Shown piece by piece: positions 37,701 through 50,951 of a stretch of 64,000 nucleotides of DNA (its first letter is position 1; each line of letters starts with the position of its first letter). The stretch is from the NCBI GenBank assembly GCA_964035545.1, contig OZ037771.1, positions 6,257,690 to 6,321,689 on the forward strand. Reading direction: 5' to 3'. Under the pieces are notes generated by a model, which worked only from the letters and a program-made list of their open reading frames with translations, did no database searches and had not been told where the DNA came from. The position numbers and the translations under genes were made by a program. This DNA comes from Bugula neritina. Taxonomy: Eukaryota > Bryozoa > Gymnolaemata > Cheilostomatida > Bugulidae.

Positions 37701-40700
37701 ACTTCATCTTTTATTGGACACCTTTTCTCTCATATGTGAACTTTTGGACTGACAATGTTGTGACACAATACCATAGCCTAGCTTCATATACTGCAGCCAT
37801 ATTGCCAGTTTTTGTGGTTTATAATTGAACAAAATTTTTGGCAAAATTCATAAAAGTTGTCTGAGATCAATCTGCATGGCCAAATATGTTTTTTTAACTT
37901 TTCAATTTTTACATGTTCATTTATGTTTGATTTGAGTGAGATTTTAAATAACAAACAATCCTTTCAAGTCAAACTTAATGAAGTGATTGCCAATAGTCAA
38001 AAAGTCGATGAAACATCAATTTCAATGTTGTTTATCAATTTGAGATTTTGACTGTAGAACTTGCCACGAAATCTATTCAATTGATTCCCATAGTCTTCTA
38101 ACAAAAATCATTTTCATCAGAGTTTTGTCTCAGTATGTACTGAGTTGAGTTGATTGACCTATGAGCTGACATCAACGATTAATACTTATTGACGATAATC
38201 ATGGCTTTGAGCTCAGTTAATTTCCAGCAGTTAATATCAACGAAAATATAATTAATATGGCAATCTAGTTAGTTAAGTATTATAGTAGGTGACCAACCTA
38301 GTCATACAATAAGTAATATTATTGACAGAATAATCATTATAATAATAATTGTTGCCAAACCCGAGAGGTTTGATGTATTTTCAGAGTTTACGTCAATTAC
38401 TCTCTAATAATGTCAGTCTGAGAATAGATACACAGGCTAACTAAACTACGGCTAGCTTACCTTTTTAAACTAGATTTGTTTTTGTTGAAGTACTGAGACA
38501 TATTTTGAATTGAATAACTGATTCTCTGTTTACAGAGGAGTTCTGTCAAATAAATGTGTTGGTTACTTGGTGTACCAACTCTCGGCTCTGGTGCCTGGCC
38601 TGTTTGGTGGAGATCCAACGAGTCGAAATACACAAAGAATAAAAGAGAGGTAACTGGTTCATATATGTGTGTGTTATGCGTGTGTGCGCGCGAGTGTGTA
38701 TATTTGTTTGTGTATGTACATCCGCCAACCCACTCTCCACAATATCCTGGTGTACATGGCATTAATGTGTAGTCAGTAGTGCGTAACATGTAGTAATTAT
38801 TATGATCTTATACTGTATGAACTATAGGATACTACTGGACTACTTATTGTATCACGTGATGTTTACTGTGTAGAGCTATTGCTGAAGAATGTTCAGTTAA
38901 TCCACCATTAGGAGCTCTCTAATGACAACTTCACCAAGTGCTTTACATTAAAATCAATGCTGAAGTGGTATCTCTGCCTTGAGACAGTTGCAATTAATTG
39001 CTTTGCTTTTCTATGTAACATTAACAGAAAATAAGTTACTTAAAAATGCTTCTATATTTTCTCAAATTCATGGAAAATACAAGTGGTAAAAGATTACATA
39101 TCTATTATAAAAATAAAAGGGTTTGCTAATCAATGTTTTCCAGTTTTCCAGTGCCAAGAAAGTTTTAGTATAAAAAGCTTACCTTGCTCCTCAGTCATAG
39201 CTGTTTTCTTTTCCTTAGTAGTCTGGCTTAGTTCTAGGAACAATTAGATTTTCAATATAGTGAGACTCCAGCTGGTTTCATTAACTTCTCATCTCAAGAG
39301 GCACTACTTGATGTTCATTAACTTCACAAAATTAATAATTTATAGCATACAGCACTGTATTGTATTGCCACAAGATGCTTTCCGCTCATGACAATGGGGC
39401 GGGAATTATGCTTGAGATATAGAATAATACTGAAACATAACCTAGTAGGATTTATTTACCCTCTCATAGTGCATGTTAGGAGTTCACTTTTTAACTGAAA
39501 GTCATGGAGCTGGTAAACTAAAAACTCATGTGAATGATTTTCTCCTTTGTTAGAATGAATAGGTGAGTGCTACACATGGTATAACAAAGTAAATAAATAC
39601 TAACAATGCTTCTGATCCGCTGCCTTTGACATCAGCTGGCAGCGACACCTTTGTCATGCTAACATTGCCTTTAGGCAGCTTTCTATGTTAGCAACTGACC
39701 TGCCTGCCGACAGTAGGTATCATTACACAGCTTCCTCCCCCACCCTGCTTACAGTGATCCTAATGGCAATGAATCAGAATAATTGTCAAGCTTGTCCCTT
39801 TGCAGCTGGTTCAAGTGGTGGTGCTAAGAATGGTTCCAAGATTGAAATACCTTATATGTAGTTTGACACTCGCTCTAATACACCACTACCACAAACAGTG
39901 GTGGTGTGTCTGATCTCAAGTTTGACCATGTTTCTCATGAAACATTTATACAATGGTTACCATGGTGATATATGTAGGTGTGTACAATGGTTACCGTGGC
40001 AATGTGTATACAATGGTTACCGTGGCAATGTTTGTAGGTGTGTACAATGGTTACCATGGTAATGTTTGTAGGTGTATGCTGCTGCTCTCGGCTTTTGACA
40101 GCCTGCTATCTCTTGTATTCAACTTCAGTCTGCCGTCAGCTGATAAAGAAGATGTTACTGTGGCCATGCAGTTTTACAGTAAGTCTATTGACATTTGACA
40201 CTGAAATCTTGTTTCACCCACTTTTTTCTCCTATTCAAGTAAAATTATCACACATGAGCCGAAAAAGAAAGTGTGCCAATTTACAACTTCAGTAGTTGCT
40301 ACTCGATGTTTTCTACCGCTTCTATACTGATATAAATTAAATTAGTAGAGCAGCAGTTCTGTGCAGCTTATTTTAACCTCTATCACATTTTCTGTTTATA
40401 TGTGTTTGAGTGTTTGAACATTTGGTAATACTCCAATGTAAATCTTAGCTTCAAGCACAGAAGTTTAAGATAGTAGTGTTACATGATTTGGATTTCTAAT
40501 AGCAATGTCACCTGAATTCATACTGGTAAGATATCATGACACATGAGAGCTACTATTTACAGAAGATGTGGTAAACATGCCTGACTTGTGGCAGATCCTC
40601 ATCTTCTACATCCGAAACTTTGATATCACCATGTTTCCCCGCTCCGTTCTATCTCAACTTATCTGCATTAACCACAAGCTGCTTGCCTCGGTCGAGTCCT

Positions 40701-43700
40701 ACAACAAGATATTTGGTGCACAGCTAGAACAGACCATACTGGAGCATGTTAAACAGTGAGTTACTGTTGTATTAGTATAAGGTAGTTGAAGTACTGAATG
40801 ACTATTAGTGTAGACTGGTTGAACTGTGTTTAGTGTCTAAATGTAGTATACAGTGCGTAGTATACAGTGTGCAATATACAGTGTGCAATATACAGTGTGT
40901 AGTATACAGTGTGTAGTATACAGTGTGTAGTATACAGTGCGTAGTATACAGTGTGCAGTATACAGTGCGTAGTATACAGTGCGTAGTGTACAGTGTGTAG
41001 TATACAGTGCGTAGTATACAGTGTGCAGTATACAGTGCGTAGTATACAATGCGTAGTATACAGTGTGTAGTATGCAATGTGTAGGATGTAGTGTGTAGTA
41101 TACTCATACTGTGTCTAGTAGGCTGCATAGAGTATACAGCATGTAATATGATGCAGTGTAGGCTGGAGCATACTGTGATGAGAAGGAAATGCTGTTCTTG
41201 TAGGTTCGCTAATAAAGGCATCATTCAGCAGTACACACTACTCGTAAACACATACAGCACCAATAATGATGAGACAAACCTAGCTGTCTTCACCATGCTC
41301 TCTCATATATGCGTTGAATGTGAGAGACGGGACTTACTCTACACCCCCATCCTGCTCAGACAGCTCAGGCTACTGTCCGACAGCTGTGAGGCATGCGATG
41401 AGGACAGACGGCTGGCATTCTATGTAACTCAGTCATTCCTCGATGACGTTGCAAATAGACCGCAGGTAGGAATTTCCTGTACGAAATATAAATATATTTC
41501 GTATGTACTCTCATGCAGTCAGAGTTTGACTAAGAATGGATGTCACACAGCTGAATGGCGTTGTCTATTCTTTCAGGCTTGCGTACAGAGTTTCATAAAT
41601 TCTCTCTCAACAACCAAAGATGAAAATTCAGAGTCAAGTGGAGTGACCAAAGCTGAACCTTGTGCTGGTATGAAATACGCTGTATATTGTAAGGGGATAC
41701 ACTATACACTGTATATTGTGAGGGTATACACTATACGCTGTATATTGTAAGGGTATACATTATACACTGTATATTGTAAGGGTATACACTATACACTGTA
41801 TATTGTAAGGGTATACACTATACACTGTATATTGTAAGGGTATACACTATACACTGTATATTGTAAGGGTACACACTATACACTGTAAAAATTGTAGCTT
41901 TAAAATTTAAACTTACGTTGTAGTGTTGTACAATATGACTTTCAGTCACGATGGCTATGCAGTCATCTGTTAGTTGATAATTGCAGAGTGGACTGACGCA
42001 GAAGAGGGAGATCTAATGAGTGCTTACTCTGAGTTTGCTGATCCCAGTGTTGATGACATAGTAACTAGGTTGGGTCAGATGGGGGTCAGCTACAACCACA
42101 GTCAAGTCACTTCCAAGATGGGGCAGCTTGGTCTCATCTCCAGCCCCTCTTCTCAGGTAAACCCACACAGTCTCATCCTTGTAACATTTCTGCATACTCC
42201 TAAACATGCCATAACATTATTTAATAGTAAATTAATTTCTTGTTCTCTTCTGTGCTCCATACGCCTTGTAGGCATCAAAACTTGCAATGATCTTGATTCT
42301 GCACCAACTTCTAGCTTTGGGCTTTTGATTTTATGTAGGGGTCTTCGGACTTGGCCGAATTGGTTAAGAACATCTGCTCCGAGGGTGATGACGATCTCAT
42401 TTCTTGGCTTAGATCAGCACTTCTGACAGCAAGTTTCACTAAAGCTAGTAAGTCTCGCCTTACTCTGTCTCTCTACTCCAGGGGTGGGCAACTGGGGGCC
42501 CCAGAGCCACCCGTGGTCCTTTGCCCATTTTTCAGTGGCCCTTTTAATGCTTAAGATAAGTAAAAAGTGTTACATGCATTCTGATTAGCACAGTATAATT
42601 TATTATGTGTACAATCGTGTGGCCCTTCGTTTTGGCTGAGTTTTGAACTTGGCCCTCGGCCAAAAGAAGTTGTCCACCCCTGCTCTACTCTATCCCTTTT
42701 GTGCCATATACAGCAGTAGTATGTTCTATAGAATGTTGTGCCTGTCTACACAGTGTGCTAATGTACCTATAGTTTATCTCCCATGCATTGTATGCAATAA
42801 CAGTTGTAAACTCCTTTGTAGTGTGCAAGAATAACAGAGAGGGTTCACCACTGTGTTACTTTTCCTTCCTCAAAGGCCATTCGTATCCGGTGATACCCTA
42901 TACTGAACGACAGAGCATGCTGCTGAGCGCACATTCTCGTGTGCTGCCTCTTCTCAAACACCTGCAACTTGAATACCTGCTTGTTAATGAATCAATCATT
43001 CCTCTCATTCCTTCTCATCTAACTGCAGAAGCTTTGTACTCCTCAGCAGAAAAGCTTAGGACTTATGAAGCAGGTAAAGTATACTGAATACTCCTGGCAT
43101 GGTGGAGAAAGGCACCAGAACCATCAGGTTCATGGTATAGAAGTGCCAGACTGGATAATTAATGCATTATGTCAGGTTAAGCCTAAAGCCATACCCTAGT
43201 AATACCAGTTTTTGACAATTTTGGCCACCTGCACTGTGGGATATATTTTTATTGTGTACAAAACACAATGCTGTCTCAGATCGGTAAAGTCACTATATCT
43301 CCTAATTGTCCAAAAAGGTGGCAGAAGATGTTTAAAACTAAATGCTGTGGTACTAACAGAACATTGAAGAAAGGCTACTTTTATGCCCTCGTGTTATTTT
43401 TCAAACACATCTTAATTGAACGGAAGCTTTTACTGTTACCAACCATGTTTTAATTTGAAAAAATTTATCGTTTTCAACTGTCACTAACTTTCTCTGTGTT
43501 GAAGATTTTTAATTGTTGCTATCAGTTTGGGTGCTTATTACTATTATTATTGAGTTTATAGCTGATATGTTTCTGTTCTGCTTTACTAATATACTCCTTG
43601 TTTTAATGTTTTAGATGGATCCGTGGAGAACTACGAGCAAGAACTGACCGATAAGCACTTTGACGAATCTCTCCTAAGTAAGCCTGTATGTTCCAGTAAA

Positions 43701-45131
43701 TCCAGAAGACCAGACACTGCTGCAGCACAGTAAGTGAAATATGTCTAGTTGGGAAATACTCTGGGGGGGGGGGGAGGGTTATGACTAAATATTAAAAGTT
43801 GTTTTGCAGTAGACAGATAATTGTACTAATTATAGTAGCAATTTTGTTTGTAATTATGTTCAAATACTCCTCTGCTCTCTTCTTGATGTTTGTAGTTCAT
43901 TTGTGCTTAATTAATTGTTCCTCTTGATTGCTACTAGTAAATAGCATGCCATTATTTTCACATGCCTTCAGCGTGCCTGTTTGCTCCTCTAATGTTGACA
44001 AATATATGTTTTTCTGCCAATATGGAGTTGTTAATATTGCCTTCTATTGACCGTGTGATAATTATTATGTGGGAAATTGTGTTTCTGCTAAAAGGGAATG
44101 ATTCCCTCAAATTTTCTTGTTTAAGTTATTATGGATGGAATATATGGAAAGACTCGCCAAATTCAATTTCTCTAGTCTGTTATTTTATAAATTCTCTAAT
44201 GTTGTGTATCAATCGATAGATGCTAGTAGGCAACTATGTTTTGTAATAGTGTCAAAGTGGAAGCTCATTTAGGAAAACCGTGGGCTATCATTAAATTAGG
44301 TCGCAAATTTGTACTAATAATTTTAGCATTTATATTCCCTTAAACTTCTACTCAATTACTTCTTGTTTTGCTCTGGCTAGTTGTTTTTAAATCTAATAGT
44401 TGACTTAAACTAAAACTGGTATAGTCACCTACTGCATCCAAACTCTAAATGGTAAATATGAATGTCTTTCTTCAACTAATTCCTTTTGGATATTTGAAGT
44501 TTAACGTTGATTATCTGCAGGTCACCTGACTACTTTTTCGATGATTGATTTTTCTATTTTGGGATTAAGTGCAGGCAATTACAAATAATCTAATGCAGAT
44601 GGAAAATTTTATTAGTTGAGTATTGAGTTGGAAAAACAGAGCTAAAAAAATTTGTATCATGGAAATAATATATTGCATAAAAAAATCATACGTGGTTATT
44701 GGTAATAAAAGTTTCAAAAAAATGCATACAATTTTATGATATTTTGGTTCGTTTAATTGTGGTCATGCTTTTTGTAGTTTGGATTCTGGCAGCCAGGGTA
44801 ATCTTAATGTCTGGCTATCTTACATGCAGATTACGTCTAGAAAGTAAGCTTAAAGTTCAGCAGACAATTTGAGCAGATAACTCCTGGAGCAGCTAAATAC
44901 ACAAGTTTTCTTCTCTCTATTTAATATGTTTATAAAGTCTACTGGTGATAATTATCATATATTATGTTGTGCATTACTATAAAAACAAATTATTTTGTCT
45001 CTGTTTATCATAGTTTTATATATATTTCATATTTCTTTATTTATTTTTGATTTGCCTTTGTGCAAAGGATAAACAGTTGCACGTCTCAGACCATTGAGCT
45101 GCAATGTACAACGTGCAAGTGTAACCTGTAG
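31776..45131 (+). CDS. TIMELESS: TIMELESS/Timeout (Tof1/Swi1) family protein, about 797 aa
   Basis: Eighteen exons: 31776-31806, 32250-32390, 32617-32773, 33107-33278, 33592-33710, 35047-35164, 36817-36939, 37295-37404, 38536-38649, 40072-40178, 40563-40755, 41204-41465, 41577-41667, 41987-42156, 42339-42447, 42876-43073, 43615-43729 and 45068-45131 (TAG); 2394 nt in continuous phase. Exons 2-6 form the TIMELESS N-terminal helical-repeat domain, with a Gly..Thr-Tyr near the start and ILAEQLLAKDLIPMIKYG. Exons 10-12 carry the second helical region. Exon 14 has the C-terminal EWTDAEEGDL module followed by KMGQLGLI, and exon 16 the late LKHLQLEYLL block. The family protects replication forks with TIPIN/Csm3 and joins the clock in some animals; nuclear. 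Vertebrate members have about 1200 residues; here the conserved Gly-Gly-Ser-Tyr linker region was not found. The start is uncertain: the ATG at 32288 (GCCATGG context) aligns with the human start, but exon 1 is in frame. Confidence 0.82.
32785..33106. repeat. about 30-bp minisatellite in TIMELESS intron 3
   Basis: Units like TGTATAACTTGTATAACTAG plus TATGACTCAT, about ten copies. They run from just after the exon 3 donor to the exon 4 acceptor; the last unit (GTATAACTGGTGTGACAG) supplies the acceptor. Confidence 0.9.
35525..35600. repeat. 21-bp repeat, three copies, in TIMELESS intron 6
   Basis: GGCGATACGATGTTGTATAAT occurs as a short tandem set. Confidence 0.85.
39950..40078. repeat. minisatellite ending in the TIMELESS exon 10 acceptor
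   Basis: Units built from TACAATGGTTACCATGGTAA and TGTTTGTAGGTG, with a shorter form lacking the TTTGTAG part. The last unit's TTTGTAG|GTGT is the acceptor plus the first exon 10 bases. Confidence 0.85.
40835..41100. repeat. 14-bp minisatellite GTGTAGTATACAGT in TIMELESS intron 11
   Basis: About 18 units with G/A and T/C variants (GTGCAGTATACAGT, GCGTAGTATACAGT). The long minus and plus frames across it (70-219 codons) are repeat artefacts or fusions with exon 12. Confidence 0.93.
41668..41890. repeat. 29-bp minisatellite starting at the TIMELESS exon 13 donor
   Basis: Units like GTATACACTATACACTGTAT plus ATTGTAAGG, about seven copies. The first, diverged unit begins with the intron's own GT. 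Confidence 0.9.
42479..42682. mobile_element. hAT-type MITE with 8-bp target-site duplication
   Basis: Termini CAGGGGTGGGCAACT and AGTTGTCCACCCCTG are inverted repeats with one mismatch over 15 bp. CTCTACTC directly flanks both ends (42471-42478, 42683-42690), the 8-bp duplication expected of hAT transposition. The 204-bp element lies in TIMELESS intron 15. Confidence 0.9.
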
Positions 45132-46139
45132 AGTGTGTGTTGGTTAATGTGAATGCTTTTATTATTTGCTATATCTCTGATGGAGAATATTTTTCAAAAA
45201 TTTTAGCCGGTGATTTGATTTTTGTTTGTGGCTAACATTTTGTCAAAAATGCTTTCACTTTAAATTGTATGTTATTTAATGTTAGATGTTGGCTTTTAAT
45301 GAATATAATTTTTTTTATTTGTAAATTTCATTCATATATGATATGGTTTGCTGGTGTAGAAGTTCTCCATTCATTTTTAATTAGAGTAAGAGCAATTGTA
45401 TACTCCTTGTAGTCTTTATCTGAGAATTTCTTCAGAGTATATTTTTGTCATAGTTATATTTGTTATAAACAGTTTGGTGATAAAATAAATGTTTATACAG
45501 GTAGCTCTAAAAACAATTTGTATTGTTTCAGCTTATCAAAATTAAAATTTATGTGTGAAGAAGTGTTTTGTTCTTATAGGCATAGCCCAGTACTATTCTA
45601 AATCTGCAAGTCTCGCACACAATTTAGTAATCATATTGGCATGTTTTAAATTTTTATATGCTTAGCTAGTTCCTAATTATGAAAAGTGTATAGCAACTGC
45701 ATTAGATGTGTTATATACGAGCTACACTCACAATTCTGTTGTAAAGCAAAATAAATTAATATTTGGTTTAATCTGGCTCGAGTAGTCTATAGCTACACCT
45801 CACTGCGTCACAACCTCTATGTTCAGAATTGCCTTCCCACTAAGTAGAATCATAATCACGATAATGCCCACACATGAAGTGCTTTTAAAATCTGACGACC
45901 GCGATGGTTTCTTATAATATCGGTTAATTAGTTTAAAATAATTCTAGTGAGGGTTAGTTGTAATTCTTTTCCAGACCCAAGCAGCATCGACAGAGCAGTA
46001 TTATAATATTATTATTGTTCATTTCAACTTATAACTTCATTTTACCTAAACACAAGCTGTTGCGATAATTTCTCCTAACACAGTTGATTGGTCATTCGGT
46101 TAAACTTGGCGGGCAATCGAACAAAAACAAAAACGTGCT
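45132..46139. other. TIMELESS 3' flank
   Basis: AT-rich sequence with AATAAA at about 45485 as a candidate polyadenylation signal. No further gene seen. Confidence 0.4.
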
Positions 46140-48200
46140 ATACTAATAGAAAAATAGCTAATAATAAAACTGCCATTTACTACTAGTAATAGTACTAGTA
46201 ATAACTAATACTAATAGTCACCATGATGATGATGGCCGTTAAACTCAATAACTGAAAACAAATTATTTTTGTAGTGCTGTTTATCACAGTGAATTTAACT
46301 TTAAGTTTAAGGTTACTGCTTTACTAATTACTAATTACTAATTAGTAATTACTTGTCATTAAAATTGTACTACATTGTCATTGTGATTGTATTACATTTT
46401 CATGTTAATTTAGTGATTTACTAGTAGTATTACTATTAGTAATAGTAAATCTGTAAATGTAATAAGTAATACCGATAGTCAAGGCATTATGATTACTATT
46501 AGTTATAATATTAATAATATCATCATAAATTCATAATCATAATGATCGTAGTTATACTCATACTCATAGTCATACCCATACTCATACGGATACTGATAGT
46601 CATATAATAATAATTAGATTATAGTCATACTGATAGTGATAGTAAGACTAAATGTAATACAGTTACACACTCGAGTTGCTTCAAGACTTAGACTAGTTAA
46701 ATACTAAATCTTATAGTTATAGTAATCATAATGAGTAAATCACTAATCATTATCATTATGATTATCAGTATGAGTATCAGTATGACTATGAATATCACAA
46801 TCACAATGACTTCACAATCACATGGATTTCTATATCAATATGAATATCATTATCAATATGTTTACCAATGGCAATGTGAATGAGTCATTAAATTTGATAA
46901 TTGTAAATTGCAATTGACTAATTCTTATAGTTATACTTATACTTATAGACTATAGTTATAGTTATACTTAAACTACTTATACTTATAGTATTATTTATGC
47001 TCGGTTCCAGTTTCAGTTTGAGTTATACTTATTAAAGATAAAATTAAATGATTTAAATTTACTAAATAATTTGGTTATACTCAATCTTATAGTTAAACTT
47101 AATGTTATACTTATAGTGTAGACTTTAGAGTTTAGACTTGGTTAATAGTATTAATATTTCTTGAAGTGTTTTACACTTATCACTTATGACTTATAGTTTT
47201 ACTTGTAGTTATAGTTAGTGTTACTTATTGAATTTAGTCTTAGCTACTAGTAATAGTACTAGTCGTACTAGCTTTACAAACCACCGTAGTAGGATATAGT
47301 TAATGTTATACTTATAGTAGATGTATTACTAGTAGTAGTATGCCTGTACAGTGTATGACCATGTATAATTCTATAAAATTGGATTTAGGTATCCCCCACA
47401 GCAGTTATTACTTATCAGTTAATACTAAATCTAATACTCTCATTCACAGCCATAGACGAGAGTCGTAAGTCGTACTGATTCATAGACTCCCACTGATGCT
47501 GTGATGATGATATCGGTATCACATGACAGTAACTCACTCACACTGTAATACTAATAGTAATAACATTTAAAACGGCCCATGATAGTCATAATAATAGTGA
47601 CTAGGCCTCAAGTCATTATGCTGATAATTGATAGTGATATCATTACCATATGATTATCATTATGATCTGATACTCTTACTCTGAGTATCACTCTCACTAT
47701 CAGAATTAGTATTACTCTAGGTCCAACCTGTCACCACCACCCTGGCTTACAGTTAGTATCACACTGCACTGTAATACTAATAGTGATATTGAGTCAGATT
47801 CAGAGTTACTGTTCGTGTCCCAGTGTGAAACATAGTTGAAGTAACATACTGATACTAAACAGTAAATTAGTAATAAGTAATAAGTTTTTACTTAAATAAG
47901 TAATAGTAAATTTAAATAAAATGCTTAAAGTTATTCCTGCATGATTATTGATGAACTTGTAGCTTAAAATTTAAGGCTAAAAGTAACTAACCACCTAGCC
48001 TAATCATTATTTAGTAATTTGCTTAGATTTCGTTATACTTATTACAGTGTTAGTAACAATCAAAATTTTAACTTGAAATTAAAGAAGTAAAATAATTACT
48101 ATTGATATAACTATAAATATAAGTATTGCTATTAGTAATAGTATTAGACTATTACTATTGCTATTAATATTAGCAATTATATAAATTTATCAATAATTTT
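46140..48200. repeat. simple-repeat-rich spacer between TIMELESS and TOP2
   Basis: Patches of ACTAATAGTAAT, TCATACTCATAG, TTATACTTATAG and AATCATTATCATTATGA words separated by unique AT-rich DNA, like the fields at 9015, 24560 and 26590. Confidence 0.8.
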
Positions 48201-48426
48201 ATGCAATAGTGAATACAGAATAATGGATTGACTATCATTATAGACATAGTGTAGACTAATATCATGCCCATGTTTATGAATAGACATGCAGTGATGCACA
48301 TGTCTATGGTCATAGTTTGTAGCATTTTGCTTGCATAGTCAGAAAGTTTTAAATAAAATGATGTTTTTTTAATTCGGGAGTGTAGATTAATGGGAGGAGT
48401 ATTGTGACCATCTGTCTTTTGTTACA

Positions 48427-48450
48427 ATGGAAAGCCCAAAGCCATTGAAG
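48427..48450 (+). other. possible upstream first coding exon of TOP2
   Basis: ATG and seven more codons (MESPKPLK) are followed by GTATTC. The acceptor TACATTTTAG at 48644-48653 would join them in frame to Ser-Ile and then the Met at 48660, giving ten extra N-terminal residues. The alternative is that 48660 is the only start and this is chance. Confidence 0.4.
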
Positions 48451-48659
48451 GTATTCAACATTATGATTTTAATTCAAATATAATGGCATGATATTTCCAA
48501 ATTTCTTCAATGGGCCAGTCCAGTGACTCATCGTTTGATCTTAGAGTTATTTTAGTAAATTTCAACTCCCTATAATTATTTATTTTGCATTTACTTTGTA
48601 TATTTTGTAAAGTTATCAACACTGTGCCAATATTTTATGGTAATACATTTTAGTCCATC

Positions 48660-50892
48660 ATGGAGAATTCAAGTAAAAATAAGCACGCGGCAGGAGACTC
48701 TCCAGCAAATAAGCGATTGTCTGTTGAAAGAATTTACCAGAAAAAATCTCAGCTAGAGCACATACTTCTGCGTCCTGATACATATATCGGTTCTGTTGAG
48801 ACCCAAACATCAGTAAGTTGCTTTTCATGTTTCAATACTGTACTCACAAGCATCAGCATTAGGAGATTATGATTGTGAATAGCTCAAAGTTCAAATTGTA
48901 CTATCTGACCATTGCAAGTTCAAACATTTTTACTACTATACACAGAAAAAAGTGCATTGCTGTTGGAACTGCTCCAATGTTGGAATGTTACTCATGTTGT
49001 TTGAAACATCTAATGATGACTAAACAAATAGATATATGTCTATTTCTGTGATATTTAGCCAACTACTTGTCATACATGAGAGAAAATGTGCCACACATTG
49101 TAGATAATGTGTCATACACTGTAGAAAATGTGTCATACACTTTAGATTTTAGACAATGTGTCATACAATGTGTCATGCACTCTAGACTATATGTCATACA
49201 CTGTAGACTATGTGTCATACACTGTAGACTATGCGTCATACACTGTAGACTATGTGTCATACAATGTAGACAATGTGTCATACACTGTAGACTATGTGGG
49301 TGATGGACAAAGACTCAGGTCAGATGGAACAGAGAGAACTGACGTATGTTCCTGGTCTGTACAAAATATTTGATGAGATTCTGGTCAATGCTGCCGATAA
49401 CAAGCAGCGTGACAAAGCAATGAACTGCATCAAGATTGAGATAGATGAGTAAGTCTATAATAATCAGCCTTCCCCATAACAAAATACTTATAAAATGATA
49501 ATAGAGTATTATTTTTAGCTCACTCATTATTCTTATCCTGTAATTTCATGAGCTGATTCGGTTGTTAAGTCACAGTCGTTGTGTTTGTCATTTTTCAAAA
49601 CTCACACCGTCTGTTGCTAGAGAGAACAACCGTATAAAGATCTGGAACAACGGGAAAGGGATCCCTGTGGTAGAACACAAGGAAGAGAAGATGTATGTGC
49701 CAACTCTCATTTTCGGCCATCTTCTCACCTCCTCCAACTATAACGATTTTGAGAAAAAAGTCACAGGCAAGTCTTTCGTTAAGCTTTCCAAGATGTTTGG
49801 TGACTTGTGTGAAACTTGCCTATTTTCCTTTGCATTCCATGTGTCGCCACACGCTGTATGTGACATGTTGTGACATGTTGATGCAGGTGGTAGGAATGGG
49901 TATGGAGCCAAACTATGTAACATTTTCAGCAAGAAATTCACAGTAGAAACTTCATGCAAGTCATCCAAGAAGTCTTTCAAACAGGTAGGAACACTGACTA
50001 CATGCACATCCTCCAAGCTTCTTCTGTAAGTTATTGACGAATGAATGTCGTGGAGGACTGATGAAGCTTGTAGCATGAGGTTACAATTTCTAAATGAGTT
50101 ATTAGTATGCTCTCTTTGCAGACGTGGTCCAACAACATGGCTAAAGCCTCTGAACCCAAGATCTCAGATGCTAAAGAGCAGGATTTCACCTGTGTGACCT
50201 TTGAACCTGACCTTTCCAAGTTTAAAATGGAGAAGCTAGACCGAGATATTGTGGACATCTTTACAAGACGGGCATACGATATCGCAGCCTCGTCTAAGGG
50301 AGGGGTGAAGGTTTTTCTCAACGGCAAGCGCTTACCGGTCAGTTCTTCTACAGTGCCCTAGTTTATCGAGTTTGTCATTTGCTGATCTCCAATTAGGCCT
50401 AAGCAGTCTTGAAATCACTCTTAATAAGTGGTTTAGCGTGCATTCTCTCTTAATTTACCATTAGCTCACTGAAAGAAGGCAATAAAATTATCTGAAATAA
50501 TTACCCTGTGTATATCAAGTCACGGAAATGAAAATCTAGTCACAACCAACATAGACGCATCATATTACTATGTTAAATGTAGTCATACATGCATCTCCCG
50601 CATCAAGCTAATTCACCACCAACGTGCTTGTCAAAAGAACTCAATTGTGTTATGTATGTCAGCAGTTTTTGCTGAACTGCTTTCTGTTCTCGGCATCTTT
50701 TGTGTGTTTTTATGTAATTTCTTGTATATGCTTCTCTACTAAAACTTTTACTGCAAAGTTGCTATTAATAATGAACCTTTTTCCTTTTGAAAATGATAGT
50801 TCCATTAAGTTATCTTCTTTGAATATTTCCGAAAATAACTATATTCAATGACTTGAAACTTTGCCCGCCTCTAACATTGCCAACTTCAAATA

Positions 50893-50951
<59 letters not shown>

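Noticed and set aside
41091-41750. Single 219-codon gene
   Set aside because: The frame fuses minisatellite, TIMELESS exon 12, intron 12, exon 13 and the next array. Internal splice sites and family similarity separate them.
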